In this document: piece after piece, positions 1-8,042 of the stretch
How positions within the stretch are numbered: the first letter of the stretch is position 1
Layout of the letters: every line of letters starts with the position of its first letter
Assembly (NCBI GenBank): GCA_964564305.1
Contig: CAZMAM010000008.1
Coordinates: 1-48,970, forward strand
Direction: 5' to 3'
DNA: 48,970 nucleotides
Origin: RGIG1959 sp964564305
GTDB taxonomy: Bacteria > Bacillota > Clostridia > Oscillospirales > Acutalibacteraceae
The notes under the pieces: generated by a model
Databases searched by the model: none
Told to the model about the DNA's origin: nothing
What the model saw: the letters and a program-made list of their open reading frames with translations, nothing else
Translations under genes and position numbers: made by a program

Positions 1-431
1 TGGAGGAAGGGAACCATTACCTGATGACAAAGGAGGAGCTGGAAGCGAGAATAACAACACTTACCGGAGGACGTGCCGCTGAAGAGGTTCGATTCGGAAC
101 GGTCTCAACAGGGGCGTCGAATGATATCGAGCAGGCGACCAAACTCGCGCGTTCCATGTTCACTCAGTACGGAATGAGCGAGGAATTCGACATGGTCGCG
201 TTAGAGACCGTAACTAATCAGTATCTCGGCGGCGACGCTTCTCTCGCATGCTCCGCGGAGACGCAGACGCAGATTGACCGTCAGGTGGTCGACTGCGTGA
301 AGGCCTGCCACCGGAAAGCGCTGGAAATCCTGCAAGAAAACCGCGGAAAGTTAGACGAGCTCGCGGCCTACCTCTATGAGCATGAAACCATAACCGGCGA
401 GGAATTCATGGATATCCTGAGAAAACAGTAA
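1..431 (+). CDS. ftsH: ATP-dependent zinc metalloprotease FtsH, C-terminal fragment
   Basis: This is the 3' end of a gene that starts left of the window: the frame is open from base 3, ahead of the first in-window ATG at 24. FtsH is a membrane-anchored AAA+ protease that degrades misfolded membrane and regulatory proteins. What remains is the end of the M41 peptidase domain. It includes the typical LMTKEEL, TGGRAAEE and ASNDIEQATKLARSM stretches and the helical tail ending near EEFMDIL. The AAA module and the HEXXH zinc site would lie upstream and cannot be seen. The stop is followed within 10 bases by a dispersed repeat (440-620). Family assignment is firm. Confidence 0.95.
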   Translation, partial: EEGNHYLMTKEELEARITTLTGGRAAEEVRFGTVSTGASNDIEQATKLARSMFTQYGMSEEFDMVALETVTNQYLGGDASLACSAETQTQIDRQVVDCVKACHRKALEILQENRGKLDELAAYLYEHETITGEEFMDILRKQ

Positions 432-439
432 AAGGATAG

Positions 440-620
440 TTAAAGCCATACCGCATAATGACCGCCTAACGGCTTTATACGTCATCCGCCTGCGTCTTTT
501 CCGTCAGTTATTACAAAAATCCTCGGAAGTACACCAAGTATTCCCTGCGGTTTTTGTTTCATCTGACGAAAAATCCGCCGACGCATCTAACGCACAATTA
601 TTATGCGGTATGGCCTTAAA
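440..620 (+). repeat. Dispersed TTAA-bordered inverted-end repeat, copy A
   Basis: A 181 bp element with near-perfect inverted ends: TTAAAGCCATACCGCATAAT at 440-459, and the reverse complement of a closely similar sequence at 601-620. The core contains GTTTCATCTGACGAAAAATC (about 557-576), shared with copies at 6852-6964, 23137-23332 and (inverted) 41727-41908. Copy B at 41727 is by far the closest relative; by eye about 85 percent of bases agree. It carries no transposase and resembles a MITE or another non-autonomous dispersed repeat. It lies between convergent genes (ftsH and the esterase). Confidence 0.85.
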
Positions 621-692
621 GAAAAAGGCAAAAATGTTTAATGGCAAAACATTTTGGGAAATTGAGCAGAAAATCGAATGACTTGATGATTC

Positions 693-740
693 AGGCAACA
701 CCGCACAAAGCCCGGCTACTGTCTTTGTGCGGTGTTGTCC
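693..740. repeat. Short hairpin made of two repeat ends; possible terminator
   Basis: GGCAACACCGCACAAAG is followed after about a dozen bases by CTTTGTGCGGTGTTGTCC, giving a stem of about 16 pairs. The arms match the inverted ends of the long dispersed repeats, so this looks like an end-to-end mini-derivative with the core deleted. It lacks a clear T tract, so a role as a transcription terminator for ftsH or the esterase is only possible. Confidence 0.65.
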
Positions 741-951
741 TAAGATTATAATCAACAGTAAGCCCCTGTAAAAGGAGGGATTGCACAAACGGCGTTGCCC
801 TGTAGACCACCCGGCGCCGTGCCCGAAGTCATCTCAATTAAACCGGCATTAACGGTTCTTCTTGGCTCACCCGAACGCGCATCGCCTGTTTCTCCTCTTC
901 GGTGTGTACAGATCCTGCCAATCCGCTGTTGCTCCATTCTGTCTGAATGTA

Positions 952-1722
952 TCACAGATCGTAAAACAGCGCTTTCATAAAAATGGGAATCTGCTTTTCC
1001 CATGTCGCTTCGAAATGCTCCCCGTTCGGAATAATGCGGCAGTCCAGCCAAACACCCTTTTCGATGAGATCGCCAACCGCCTGCGCGCAGCAGCGGCGTA
1101 TTTGCAAATCGGCGATTTCCGTGGAGCCGACGTCCATGTACAGCACCGTGGGGGCAAGGTTTGCCGAACGAATCATCTCTTTAATCTGCGGATAAGAAAA
1201 ATGCAAAGCCGGGCTGAGCGCCGCCCCTCTCCCGAACACCTCATTGTACGCCATCAGGCCGTATACCGTCATCAGGCCGCCCATGGAACTTCCGGACAAA
1301 AACGTATGCTCCCGATCGGGCAGCGTGGGAAATTCCCGGTCAATCATCGGCTTAAACACATGGGTGTAATAATCCATGGTCTGTTTTCCTCGGCCTTTGA
1401 TGTCCCCCGCCCCGGCATAGGAAAAATCAAACGGGGAATATTCCGAAAGGCGCCCGCCGCACGGATCGTCCTCCGGGTGATGATTGCATTCAATCGCCGC
1501 CACAATAAGCGGGGTGGCGGTTTGCGTAAGATACTTGAGCATGCCCCAGCTCTTCCCGTAAGAAGCCTCCGAATCGTTAAAGAGATTGTGCCCGTCAAAC
1601 ATATACAGTACGGGGAACCGCAAATGCGCATCCGACCAAGCGATGTCGGGCACATACACATAAGCCCGACGCTTTTCCTCCCCCGTCAGTTCCGGAAGCG
1701 TCACATCCCAAATTTTTACCAT
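952..1722 (-). CDS. Putative alpha/beta-hydrolase esterase (esterase D / Fes-like)
   Basis: A 256-residue protein of the putative-esterase family related to enterochelin esterase and esterase D. The catalytic serine is in GSSMGGLM (about residues 143-150), after the PVLYMFDGHNLF strand typical of the family. A likely catalytic His lies in NGEHFEATWEKQI near the C-terminus. No signal peptide is visible, so it is probably cytoplasmic. The ATG start begins MVKIWDVTLPEL; a weak AGGTG lies about 14 bases upstream. It is the last gene on the minus strand after rnfB, 105 bases downstream, and may be read through from that operon. Substrate is unknown. The length is normal for the family. Confidence 0.85.
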   Translation of the reverse strand: MVKIWDVTLPELTGEEKRRAYVYVPDIAWSDAHLRFPVLYMFDGHNLFNDSEASYGKSWGMLKYLTQTATPLIVAAIECNHHPEDDPCGGRLSEYSPFDFSYAGAGDIKGRGKQTMDYYTHVFKPMIDREFPTLPDREHTFLSGSSMGGLMTVYGLMAYNEVFGRGAALSPALHFSYPQIKEMIRSANLAPTVLYMDVGSTEIADLQIRRCCAQAVGDLIEKGVWLDCRIIPNGEHFEATWEKQIPIFMKALFYDL

Positions 1723-1827
1723 GAATCCGTTACACCTGCCTTTTGAAATTTCGCCGGGAGCGCAGCGCCCGCAGCGTTGTTCTGTTTTTCGGTCTTTTTC
1801 CCGGCTTTTTTTCCGGCTTATTTTTGC

Positions 1828-2661
1828 TTATTTCGCGCCGCCGGATTTTTCCGTTTCTGCGGAAAACCCGGGCAGCGGTACCGGCTCGATGCACCCCTGA
1901 GGGCAAACGGCGACACACGCCCCGCAGGCGGTGCATTTTTGCGGATCGATTTTCGCCAGGCTGTCCGAAACCGTCACGGCGCCCTGCTGGCAGGCCTTTT
2001 GACATCTCATGCAGCCGATACAGGGGGTCTGGCAGTATTTTCGGGCAAGGGCGCCCTTATCCCGGCTGGAGCAAGCAACAAACGCCATGGGCCGCGTTGG
2101 CAAAAGTTCGATAATCTGTTTGGGGCAGGCCTTGGCGCAAAGCTCGCACCCGGTGCAGATTTCCGGATCCACCGCGGCGATGCCCCGCGAAACCGTCAGC
2201 GCGTGCACCGGGCACACGGCAACGCAGTCGCCGTATCCGAGGCAAGCGTAGGAACAGGCTTTATCCCCGCCGTAATAAGCGGCGGCCGCGCGGCAGGAGG
2301 GAATGCCCTCATACGAAAACCGCTTTGGCGCGTTTTTGCCGCACCCGGCGCACCGCACCCGCGCCCGCATGGGCGTCACGCTCGCACTGACGCCCAGAAT
2401 TTCCCCCGTCGCCCGGGCGACGGCCTCTCCTCCGGGGGTGCACAGACCGGGTTTGGCTTCTCCCCGCGCCATTGCCTCGGCGTAACCGTCGCATCCGGAA
2501 TATCCGCACGCGCCGCAGTTGGCGCCGGGCAGCAGTTCCCGCAGCGCCTGAACTTTGCCGTCCCGCTTTACCGCAAACAAAACGGAGAAAATGCCCAGCA
2601 GTGTCGCCGCCAAAACCGCGATCCCCGCGGAAATCCCCGTTGCCAATAATACCGAATTCAT
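1828..2661 (-). CDS. rnfB: Ion-translocating Rnf complex subunit B (multi-cluster ferredoxin)
   Basis: 277 residues. RnfB is the peripheral electron-entry subunit that receives electrons from reduced ferredoxin and passes them into the membrane complex. Visible: one N-terminal membrane helix (about residues 3-28), the CGACGYSGC cluster motif near residues 48-56, then several ferredoxin-type motifs including CTGCELCAKACP, CIGCMRCQKAC and CTACGACVAVCP. The large number of Cys motifs is typical of clostridial RnfB, which is longer than the proteobacterial form. ATG start preceded by AGGGGAAGAG. It is the last rnf gene, 46 bases after rnfA. RnfC-D-G-E-A-B order is the usual clostridial one. Confidence 0.96.
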   Translation of the reverse strand: MNSVLLATGISAGIAVLAATLLGIFSVLFAVKRDGKVQALRELLPGANCGACGYSGCDGYAEAMARGEAKPGLCTPGGEAVARATGEILGVSASVTPMRARVRCAGCGKNAPKRFSYEGIPSCRAAAAYYGGDKACSYACLGYGDCVAVCPVHALTVSRGIAAVDPEICTGCELCAKACPKQIIELLPTRPMAFVACSSRDKGALARKYCQTPCIGCMRCQKACQQGAVTVSDSLAKIDPQKCTACGACVAVCPQGCIEPVPLPGFSAETEKSGGAK

Positions 2662-2707
2662 CTCTTCCCCTCTTTTGCCGCACCAAACCCGCCGTGCGGG
2701 GTTGTCT

Positions 2708-3289
2708 TTACAGCCCGAAAAGCCCCTGGAACCCCAAAAACGAAAGGGAAACCAGCGATGCCGCGATCAGGGTGGACGGCACGCCCTTGAGCCCCTTGGG
2801 AATATCGGCGGTTTCCAGCCGTTCCCGAACCCCGGCAAACATCACCATCGCGAGCAGAAAACCCAGCCCGGCGCCCAATGTGTTGAGCATCGCCTCGGCA
2901 AAGGTATACCCGTTGTCGATGTTCATCACCGTCACGCCAAGCACCGCGCAATTGGTGGTAATCAGCGGAAGATACACGCCCAGCGCCCGGTGCAGGGGCG
3001 GGGCAAACCGGCGCAGCGCCATCTCCACCAGCTGAACCAGCGTGGCGATAATCAAAATAAACACAATGGTCTGCAAATAGGAAAGGCCGTACGGATCCAG
3101 CAAAAACCGCTGAACCGGCCATGTGGCTGCCGCCGCCATCATCATCACGAAAATCACGGCCAGCGACATTCCCACGGCGGAGCGCAGATTTTTGGAAACA
3201 CCCAAAAACGGGCAAATTCCCAAAAACTGCGAAAGGACAAAGTTGTTGACCAGCAAAGCGCCGATGACAATCAGAAAATACCGGTTCAC
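2708..3289 (-). CDS. rnfA: Rnf complex subunit A
   Basis: 193-residue integral membrane subunit with about six hydrophobic helices. With RnfE it forms the membrane core of the ferredoxin:NAD+ oxidoreductase. The family signature NNFVLSQFLGICPFLGVSK is near the N-terminus, and LVEMALRRFAPPLHRALGVY and NCAVLGVT follow. I use the GTG at 3289 (protein starts V/M-NRYFLIVIGALLVNN). It has AAGGAAG about 8 bases upstream and gives the normal family length; an ATG at 3391 would add 34 residues that overlap rnfE and resemble nothing. It begins 4 bases after the rnfE stop. Confidence 0.95.
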   Translation of the reverse strand: MNRYFLIVIGALLVNNFVLSQFLGICPFLGVSKNLRSAVGMSLAVIFVMMMAAAATWPVQRFLLDPYGLSYLQTIVFILIIATLVQLVEMALRRFAPPLHRALGVYLPLITTNCAVLGVTVMNIDNGYTFAEAMLNTLGAGLGFLLAMVMFAGVRERLETADIPKGLKGVPSTLIAASLVSLSFLGFQGLFGL

Positions 3290-3293
3290 GCCG

Positions 3294-3989
3294 TCACTTC
3301 CTTTCGCCCGTACCGGCCGCCTGACCGTCCGCCCGGGCGCAATGCCCGGCATGCGGGCATTGGTCGCACCCGAAAGAACTCTTCGGAACAAACGATTTAT
3401 CCCGCTTGGCGGAAATTTTGTTGGTGAGATAAATCAGCATGCCGAACACGAAAAACCCGCCCGCCGGAAGCACAAAAATCGTAATCGGGGCAAACAGGCC
3501 GTTTTCCGGCCAGCCCAGCACCGTACCGTTGCCCAGCAGTTCGCGAATGCCGCCCATTAAAGTCAAAGCGCCGGTAAATCCCGCGCCCATGCCTAAGCCG
3601 TCCAAAGCGGAAAGCCCCACGCTGTGTTTGGACGCGTACGCCTCTGCCCGCCCCAAAATAATGCAATTGACCACAATGAGCGGCAGGTAAATGCCCAGCG
3701 CCTCATCGAGCGCGGGGAGATACGCCTTCATCAGCATTTGCACCATAGAGGTGAAGCCCGCAATCACCACAATATACGCCGGCAGGCGCACGGTATCCGG
3801 AATCAGCTTGCGCAAAAGGGAAATCACCGTGTTGGAACAGACCAGCACAAAGGTCGCCGCAAGCCCCATTCCGACGCCGTTCATCAGGGAAGTGGTGACG
3901 GCAAGTGTGGGGCATGTCCCCAGAATCAGCCGCAGGGTGGGGTTTTCCCGAATCAGGCCTTTGGTAAAAGACTCTTTATATTTGCCCAT
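3294..3989 (-). CDS. rnfE: Rnf complex subunit E
   Basis: 231-residue membrane protein, paralogous to RnfA and its partner in the electron-transfer core. Family features: KGLIRENPTLRLILGTCPTLAV at the start, NCIILGRAEAYASK mid-protein, and several hydrophobic helices. The ATG overlaps the rnfG stop as TAATG, with GGGAGGTGA upstream, implying translational coupling. The C-terminus carries a hydrophilic tail of about 30 residues with CDQCPHAGHC, a C-x2-C-x5-C pattern that could bind a metal or cluster. I cannot tell how common this tail is in relatives. Confidence 0.94.
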   Translation of the reverse strand: MGKYKESFTKGLIRENPTLRLILGTCPTLAVTTSLMNGVGMGLAATFVLVCSNTVISLLRKLIPDTVRLPAYIVVIAGFTSMVQMLMKAYLPALDEALGIYLPLIVVNCIILGRAEAYASKHSVGLSALDGLGMGAGFTGALTLMGGIRELLGNGTVLGWPENGLFAPITIFVLPAGGFFVFGMLIYLTNKISAKRDKSFVPKSSFGCDQCPHAGHCARADGQAAGTGERK

Positions 3990-4510
3990 TAGCCGGTCAC
4001 CTCCCGGTAATATTCCAGCGCGGCGCGGACGCCTTTTTTCACGCCGTTCGACGTTCGGGTCGCCTGCGACACGCCGTCCACGCCGTCCACCGTTTGCTCC
4101 GAAACGCCCGCCAGCCGCTCGAACAGCCCGCCTTTTTTCACTTTATCCACATATCCGGCGGTCTCGTTATCGGATACAATGGCGCAGCCGGTGACTTTTC
4201 CCTCGGTATCTACGCCCGTCATCACCGTGAGCCCGCTGCTCTTGCCGGTCACCTGAGCGGTAAAGACGTACCCGCAAAGCGTTTGGCCGTTTTTCGCCTC
4301 GTAATAACTCCCCTCCCCGCCCGGGAGCGGTTTTTCCTCAAAGCTTTCTGCGGCGATAACCTCGGCGCACGCCTGCTGCGCCGCTTCTTTTTCCCGCGCG
4401 GCAATCGTTTCGGCGGTCATCAGATTCGTTACCGCCAAAATCGCCGTTACCGCCGCGGCAATGACGGTGAGCACCAAAACGGATCTTAAAACCGAACGCA
4501 GCCTGCTCAT
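3989..4510 (-). CDS. rnfG: Rnf complex subunit G (covalent flavoprotein)
   Basis: 173 residues. RnfG carries a covalently bound FMN on the outer face of the membrane. One N-terminal transmembrane helix (about residues 8-30) is followed by an FMN-binding domain. The flavinylation region reads VDGVSQATRTSNGV, in which the acceptor threonine lies in the S-x-A-T-x-T-S motif (usually SGATxTS; here Gly is replaced by Gln). The ATG at 4510 overlaps the rnfD stop as ATGA. Maturation would need the flavin transferase ApbE, which is not encoded in this window. Confidence 0.94.
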   Translation of the reverse strand: MSRLRSVLRSVLVLTVIAAAVTAILAVTNLMTAETIAAREKEAAQQACAEVIAAESFEEKPLPGGEGSYYEAKNGQTLCGYVFTAQVTGKSSGLTVMTGVDTEGKVTGCAIVSDNETAGYVDKVKKGGLFERLAGVSEQTVDGVDGVSQATRTSNGVKKGVRAALEYYREVTG

Positions 4511-5463
4511 GCCGCCACCTCCTTTTTCCGTTTGAGCGTTTGCCCGAACACGCGGTGAACGGGGATGCGATCGATCAGCGGAACCAGAATGTTCATAATC
4601 ACAATGGCGAAGGAAACACCCTCCGGAAGCGAGCCGAACCGGCGAATCAGCTCGGTGAGCAGCCCGCATCCCAGCGCGTAAATCACCCGCCCGAACCCCG
4701 TCAGCGGCGAAGTGGTATAATCGGTCGCCATAAAAATGGCGCCCAGCAGCAGCCCTCCGGAAAGAATCCGGCAGGTCGCCTCATACACACTGCCCGTGGC
4801 AATCCACTCGCAGAGAAAGACGGTCCCGACCATCACCACCGGCACGGTCGGCGTAATCACCCGCCGGACAATCAGATACAGCCCGCCGAGAATCAGCGCC
4901 GCCGCGCACGTCTCTCCCAGAGACCCGCCGTGCATCCCGAAAAAGAGCGCGGAAATATCGTACCCGCCCCGGCCGGCATCGACCGTGAGCGGAGTGGCCG
5001 TGGTAACCGTATCCAGCCCGCGGTGAATAGGATTGATCCAGGTGTTCATATCCCCCGGAAAGCTCATCAGCAAAACAATTCTGCCGCACAGCGCCGGGTT
5101 AATGAAATTCTGTCCGATGCCGCCGAACATTTCCTTGGCCACCACGATGGCCGCCGCGCACCCGATAACCGCTTCCCAGAGCGGAACGGTCGGCGGCAGA
5201 TTGAGCGCCAAAAGCATCCCGGTGACCACACAGGATAAATCGCCCACGGTTTGCTTTTTCTTTAATACGACGCAGGAAAGGAACTCAAACGCGACACAGG
5301 ACGCCACACACACGGCGATGACACCCAGCGTTTTCCATCCGAACAGCCACACCGACGCGGCCGCCGCCGGAATCAGCGCGATGATGACATCCAGCATCAG
5401 CGAAGAAACGGATTCTCCGCCGTGCAAATGCGGCGAGGAACAGACCGTCAGCTTATTTTCCAA
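4507..5463 (-). CDS. rnfD: Rnf complex subunit D (covalent flavoprotein, ion channel part)
   Basis: 318-residue polytopic membrane subunit related to NqrB. It starts SSPHLHGGESVSSLMLDVI, the usual RnfD N-terminal pattern. It contains GMLLALNLPP, GGIGQNFINPAL and the flavin-attachment region DTVTTATPLT (acceptor Thr in TTATPL). FMATDYTTSPLTGFGRVIYALGCG is also classic for RnfD/NqrB. The start is TTG at 5463, 3 bases after the rnfC stop, with GGCAGGGGAT upstream. No in-frame ATG gives a better N-terminus. Cotranscribed with rnfC and rnfG. Confidence 0.95.
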   Translation of the reverse strand: MENKLTVCSSPHLHGGESVSSLMLDVIIALIPAAAASVWLFGWKTLGVIAVCVASCVAFEFLSCVVLKKKQTVGDLSCVVTGMLLALNLPPTVPLWEAVIGCAAAIVVAKEMFGGIGQNFINPALCGRIVLLMSFPGDMNTWINPIHRGLDTVTTATPLTVDAGRGGYDISALFFGMHGGSLGETCAAALILGGLYLIVRRVITPTVPVVMVGTVFLCEWIATGSVYEATCRILSGGLLLGAIFMATDYTTSPLTGFGRVIYALGCGLLTELIRRFGSLPEGVSFAIVIMNILVPLIDRIPVHRVFGQTLKRKKEVAA

Positions 5464-5466
5464 GCG

Positions 5467-6777
5467 TTATCCCCTGCCTTTCCCCAGCGCCTTGGCCTGA
5501 CGCATAATCTGAACCAGCGGCCGGCTCGCGGGGCAAATAAACGCGCAGCAGCCGCATTCCATGCAGGAGGAGACCCCGAGTTTTTGCAAAGCGGCCGTAT
5601 CCTGTGCGGTCAGCGCCGCGGAAATCCGCGGCGGCACCAGCCCCATGGGGCAAACCCCGGCGCACTTGCCGCAGCGAATACACGCGGAAGGTTCCGAAAG
5701 AGCGGCGTCTTTTGCGTCAAACGCCAAAATGGCGTTGTTTTGCTTTAATACGGGCAGCGTGTCGTCCGCCAGCGCGGTGCCCATCATCGGGCCGCCCATC
5801 AGGATTTTTTTCACGGGGGCCCTGTACCCGCCGCAAAACGCAATCACATCGGCAATGCGCGTGCCCAGCGGCACCATGACGTTGCCGGGATGCGCCACGG
5901 CGGAGCCGTCTACCGTTATCCGCTTGCGCACCAAAGGCATCCCCGTTTTTAAATACCGGGAAAGAAAGGAAACGGTGGTGACGTTCATCACCACGCAGCC
6001 GACGTCCGCCGGCAACCCCCCGGGAGGGACTTTCCTGCCGGTGGTTTTGGCAATCAGCACCTTTTCCGCCCCCTGCGGGTACCGCGAGGGCAGCGCTTTG
6101 ACCGTGACCTCCCGCCCGGGTTCGGTGACCGAGGCGGCAATTTCGGAAAGGACGCGAATCGCTTCTGGCTTGTTGTTCTCGATGGCGATAATCACCCGCA
6201 CGGTATCCAGAAACTCCATCACCGTGCGCACACCCGAAATGATATCCCAGGAATTTTCCAGACACTCGCGGTAATCGGAAGTAATGTAAGGCTCGCATTC
6301 CGCGGCGTTGATAATCAGCGTGTCCACTTCTTCCAGATTCTTCGGATCCAGCTTGACCCGGGTGGGAAACCCGGCTCCGCCGAGCCCCACCAGGCCGGAT
6401 GCCCGCACCGCCTCCAAAAACTGTTGCCGGTTCTCCGCCGGGGGCGGGGACACGTCATACGGGGTCATTTTCCCATCGGAAATAATCTCCACCGCCTGCG
6501 CTTTTCTGCCGGAGGGCATGGTGATTTCCGTGATGGCGAAAACCTCCCCCGAAACGCTCGCGTGAACGGGCGTGCACAAAAGGCCCTCGCCGTCCCCGAC
6601 AACCTGGCCGACCGAAACGGTATCCCCTTTGGCAACGGTCGGGACACACGGCGGCCCGATATGCTGCGCCATGGAAAGAATCACCTTTTCGGGGGGCGGC
6701 ATCGTCACCGTTTCTTTGCCCGCAGTCCGTTTGCGATGGGGCGCCGAAACGCCGCCCCAAGTGGGAAACAGTTTCAT
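5467..6777 (-). CDS. rnfC: Rnf complex subunit C (NADH-side subunit)
   Basis: 436 residues. RnfC is the peripheral subunit thought to pass electrons to NAD+. Order of parts: an N-terminal RnfC barrel sandwich with PVHASVSGEV, a nucleotide/flavin-binding region with GLGGAGFPTRVKL, an SLBB-type segment, then two 4Fe-4S motifs CIRCGKCAGVCP and CMECGCCAFICP near the C-terminus. I start at the ATG at 6777 (MKLFPTWGGVSAPHRK), with AGAGGTGA upstream. An ATG 17 codons earlier would begin inside repeat-derived sequence. Repeat copy C separates this gene from the upstream Gx-transporter gene. Confidence 0.95.
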   Translation of the reverse strand: MKLFPTWGGVSAPHRKRTAGKETVTMPPPEKVILSMAQHIGPPCVPTVAKGDTVSVGQVVGDGEGLLCTPVHASVSGEVFAITEITMPSGRKAQAVEIISDGKMTPYDVSPPPAENRQQFLEAVRASGLVGLGGAGFPTRVKLDPKNLEEVDTLIINAAECEPYITSDYRECLENSWDIISGVRTVMEFLDTVRVIIAIENNKPEAIRVLSEIAASVTEPGREVTVKALPSRYPQGAEKVLIAKTTGRKVPPGGLPADVGCVVMNVTTVSFLSRYLKTGMPLVRKRITVDGSAVAHPGNVMVPLGTRIADVIAFCGGYRAPVKKILMGGPMMGTALADDTLPVLKQNNAILAFDAKDAALSEPSACIRCGKCAGVCPMGLVPPRISAALTAQDTAALQKLGVSSCMECGCCAFICPASRPLVQIMRQAKALGKGRG

Positions 6778-6820
6778 AAACAAAAAGTTCACCTCTTTGG
6801 CGAATCGCCAAATTCGCGCA

Positions 6821-6964
6821 TAAGACAACAGCCGTCTTTGCGCGGTATTGCCTTATATTTCACAAAAATGCCCGGAAATACCCCAAGTATTTCCTATGCT
6901 TTTTGTTTCATCTAACGAAAAATCTGACGGCGCATCTGACGCACATTCATTATGCGGTATTGCC
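6821..6964 (+). repeat. Dispersed inverted-end repeat, copy C (5'-deleted)
   Basis: The right part (about 6852-6964) aligns with copies A, B and D: it contains the GGAAATACCCCAAGTATTTCC block, GTTTCATCTAACGAAAAATC, and the right end ATTATGCGGTATTGCC. The left end seems to be replaced by a short hairpin of repeat ends at 6822-6855 (AAGACAACAGCC and GCGCGGTATTGCCTTA). It sits between two co-directional genes of the Rnf operon, so transcripts from 7915 must cross it to reach rnfC. Confidence 0.75.
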
Positions 6965-6971
6965 GAAAAAC

Positions 6972-7508
6972 TTATTCAACCGAGCGGGCCAGCGCCTTTT
7001 CCACCCGGGGCATGAGTAGGTTCAGCGCAACCCCGGTGAGCACCCCGCTCGCCGCGGAAAGCAGCGTCAGCGGAAACACCAGCGCGCGCGCCGTCATATC
7101 GGAAAGCACCCGCACACACAGCAGCTGCCCGGCGGTGTGCGCGGCGGCGCCCGCCACGCTGACGCCCACCATACTCACCAACCCGCGGCGGTACAGCGGG
7201 CGCATAACCGTCATCGCCAAAAGGCTCAGCGCCGTCCCGCAAACAGAATAGACCGCCGCCATTCCCCCGCGGGTCAGCCATACCGTAAGGCACTTGGCAC
7301 ATCCGACCCCGGCGGCATACGGAACCCCGAGCCAAAAAAGCGCCGCCGTCACCGCGATATTGGCCAACCCAAGCCTTGCCCCGGGAACCGGCAGGGCGGG
7401 CAGCAGATTTTCCAGCACCGACAGCGCGCACGAAAGGGCGCACAGCACGCCGGCAAAAGCGAGCCTGCGCAGCGGGGTCCGAACACCGTTACCGGCTGAT
7501 GGCGTCAT
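6972..7508 (-). CDS. Gx transporter family protein (heptaprenyl diphosphate synthase component I family)
   Basis: 178-residue hydrophobic protein with about five membrane helices. The family (PF07456) was named after heptaprenyl diphosphate synthase subunit I but is now usually described as Gx transporter. Signatures: RLGLANIAVTAALFWLG and GCAKCLTVWLTRGG. In Clostridia this gene is commonly found beside NusG-II and Rnf/ApbE genes, as here, which suggests a membrane role linked to Rnf or flavin supply; substrate unknown. Its ATG lies inside the end of the preceding NusG-II gene (20-base overlap), indicating coupled translation. Confidence 0.85.
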   Translation of the reverse strand: MTPSAGNGVRTPLRRLAFAGVLCALSCALSVLENLLPALPVPGARLGLANIAVTAALFWLGVPYAAGVGCAKCLTVWLTRGGMAAVYSVCGTALSLLAMTVMRPLYRRGLVSMVGVSVAGAAAHTAGQLLCVRVLSDMTARALVFPLTLLSAASGVLTGVALNLLMPRVEKALARSVE

Positions 7509-7866
7509 ATTCCGAATCCCCTTCCACCGTCACCGTAATCCCCGCCGGCATACAGACGGCGGTATCCCCGGCGCGGCGCAAAAATCCGGCACCGACACAG
7601 AGTTTATCCGGGCAGTTCGCGTCTTTGACCCGCACGGCGCCGGGAACCGTTTCGATAATCAGGGTAATGCCGTCGCGGCCCGTCACCGCCATCTCCCGCG
7701 AATCACTCAGATCCAGCACCGTCTCCCCGCCGGGAGCAATAATCCGCGCGCGGGTTCCCCCGCCCCCCGTGCCGAAAAGGAAAAGCGCCGCCACCGCCGT
7801 GACCGCCACAACCGTTACCGCGTCGCCGATATGCCTGCGGCCGAGCTTTTTCAAAGGCGACACCAC
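7489..7866 (-). CDS. NusG domain II-containing protein
   Basis: About 125 residues: a short basic start, one membrane helix (DAVTVVAVTAVAALFLF), then an extracytoplasmic NusG-II domain with the characteristic VRVKDANCPDKLCVGAGFL segment (conserved Cys pair) and a final GITVTVEG strand. This is a stand-alone domain, not the transcription factor. The start is uncertain: tandem GTG codons at 7866 and 7863 give the usual length. They have no good ribosome-binding site, but the promoter at 7915-7942 rules out starts much further upstream. A TTG at 7899 is the alternative. First gene of the NusG-II/Gx/Rnf unit. Confidence 0.8.
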   Translation of the reverse strand: MVSPLKKLGRRHIGDAVTVVAVTAVAALFLFGTGGGGTRARIIAPGGETVLDLSDSREMAVTGRDGITLIIETVPGAVRVKDANCPDKLCVGAGFLRRAGDTAVCMPAGITVTVEGDSEYDAISR

Positions 7867-7914
7867 CCGTACACGGTTAAAACAACGGAAAATATGCAAC
7901 CATAAACTGATTTG

Positions 7915-7942
7915 ATTATACACAATCGGCCGAAAAATGCAA
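7915..7942 (-). promoter_or_regulatory. Predicted sigma-A promoter for NusG-II/Gx/rnf operon
   Basis: On the minus strand: TTGCAT at 7937-7942, 16-base spacer, TATAAT at 7915-7920. It is back to back with the degV promoter (7982-8010). Confidence 0.7.
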
Positions 7943-7981
7943 GCATCCGCACGGATTTCCCACGGATTTTCCGGATATCCC

Positions 7982-8010
7982 TTGACGAATCGGTGAAAAT
8001 GCGGTAAGAT
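7982..8010 (+). promoter_or_regulatory. Predicted sigma-A promoter for degV
   Basis: TTGACG at 7982-7987, 17-base spacer, TAAGAT at 8005-8010. A strong GGGGAGGA ribosome-binding site follows at 8031-8038 before the ATG at 8043. Confidence 0.75.
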
Positions 8011-8042
8011 AGTATTCAATACCAGATTAGGGGAGGATTTTT

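Larger units (their letters stand above)
432..951. other. Intergenic region between ftsH and the esterase
   Basis: 520 bases between two convergent genes. It holds repeat copy A (440-620) and a separate strong hairpin with the same end sequence (693-740). The remainder (about 621-690 and 745-951) shows no convincing gene. The short frames there have no ribosome-binding site in a sensible position and match no family I recognise. Confidence 0.6.

Noticed and set aside
504..788. A 94-codon minus-strand frame after the esterase
   Set aside because: It is built from repeat copy A and the neighbouring repeat-end hairpin; no ribosome-binding site and no family. Treated as part of the repeat observation.
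862..1746. Long plus-strand frame opposite the esterase gene
   Set aside because: Shadow of the esterase coding sequence; its translation is low-complexity Arg/His-rich and has no domain.
2555..3427. Long plus-strand frame opposite rnfA/rnfB
   Set aside because: Antisense of well-supported rnf genes; translation is rich in His/Arg/Gln, typical of a shadow frame in GC-rich DNA.
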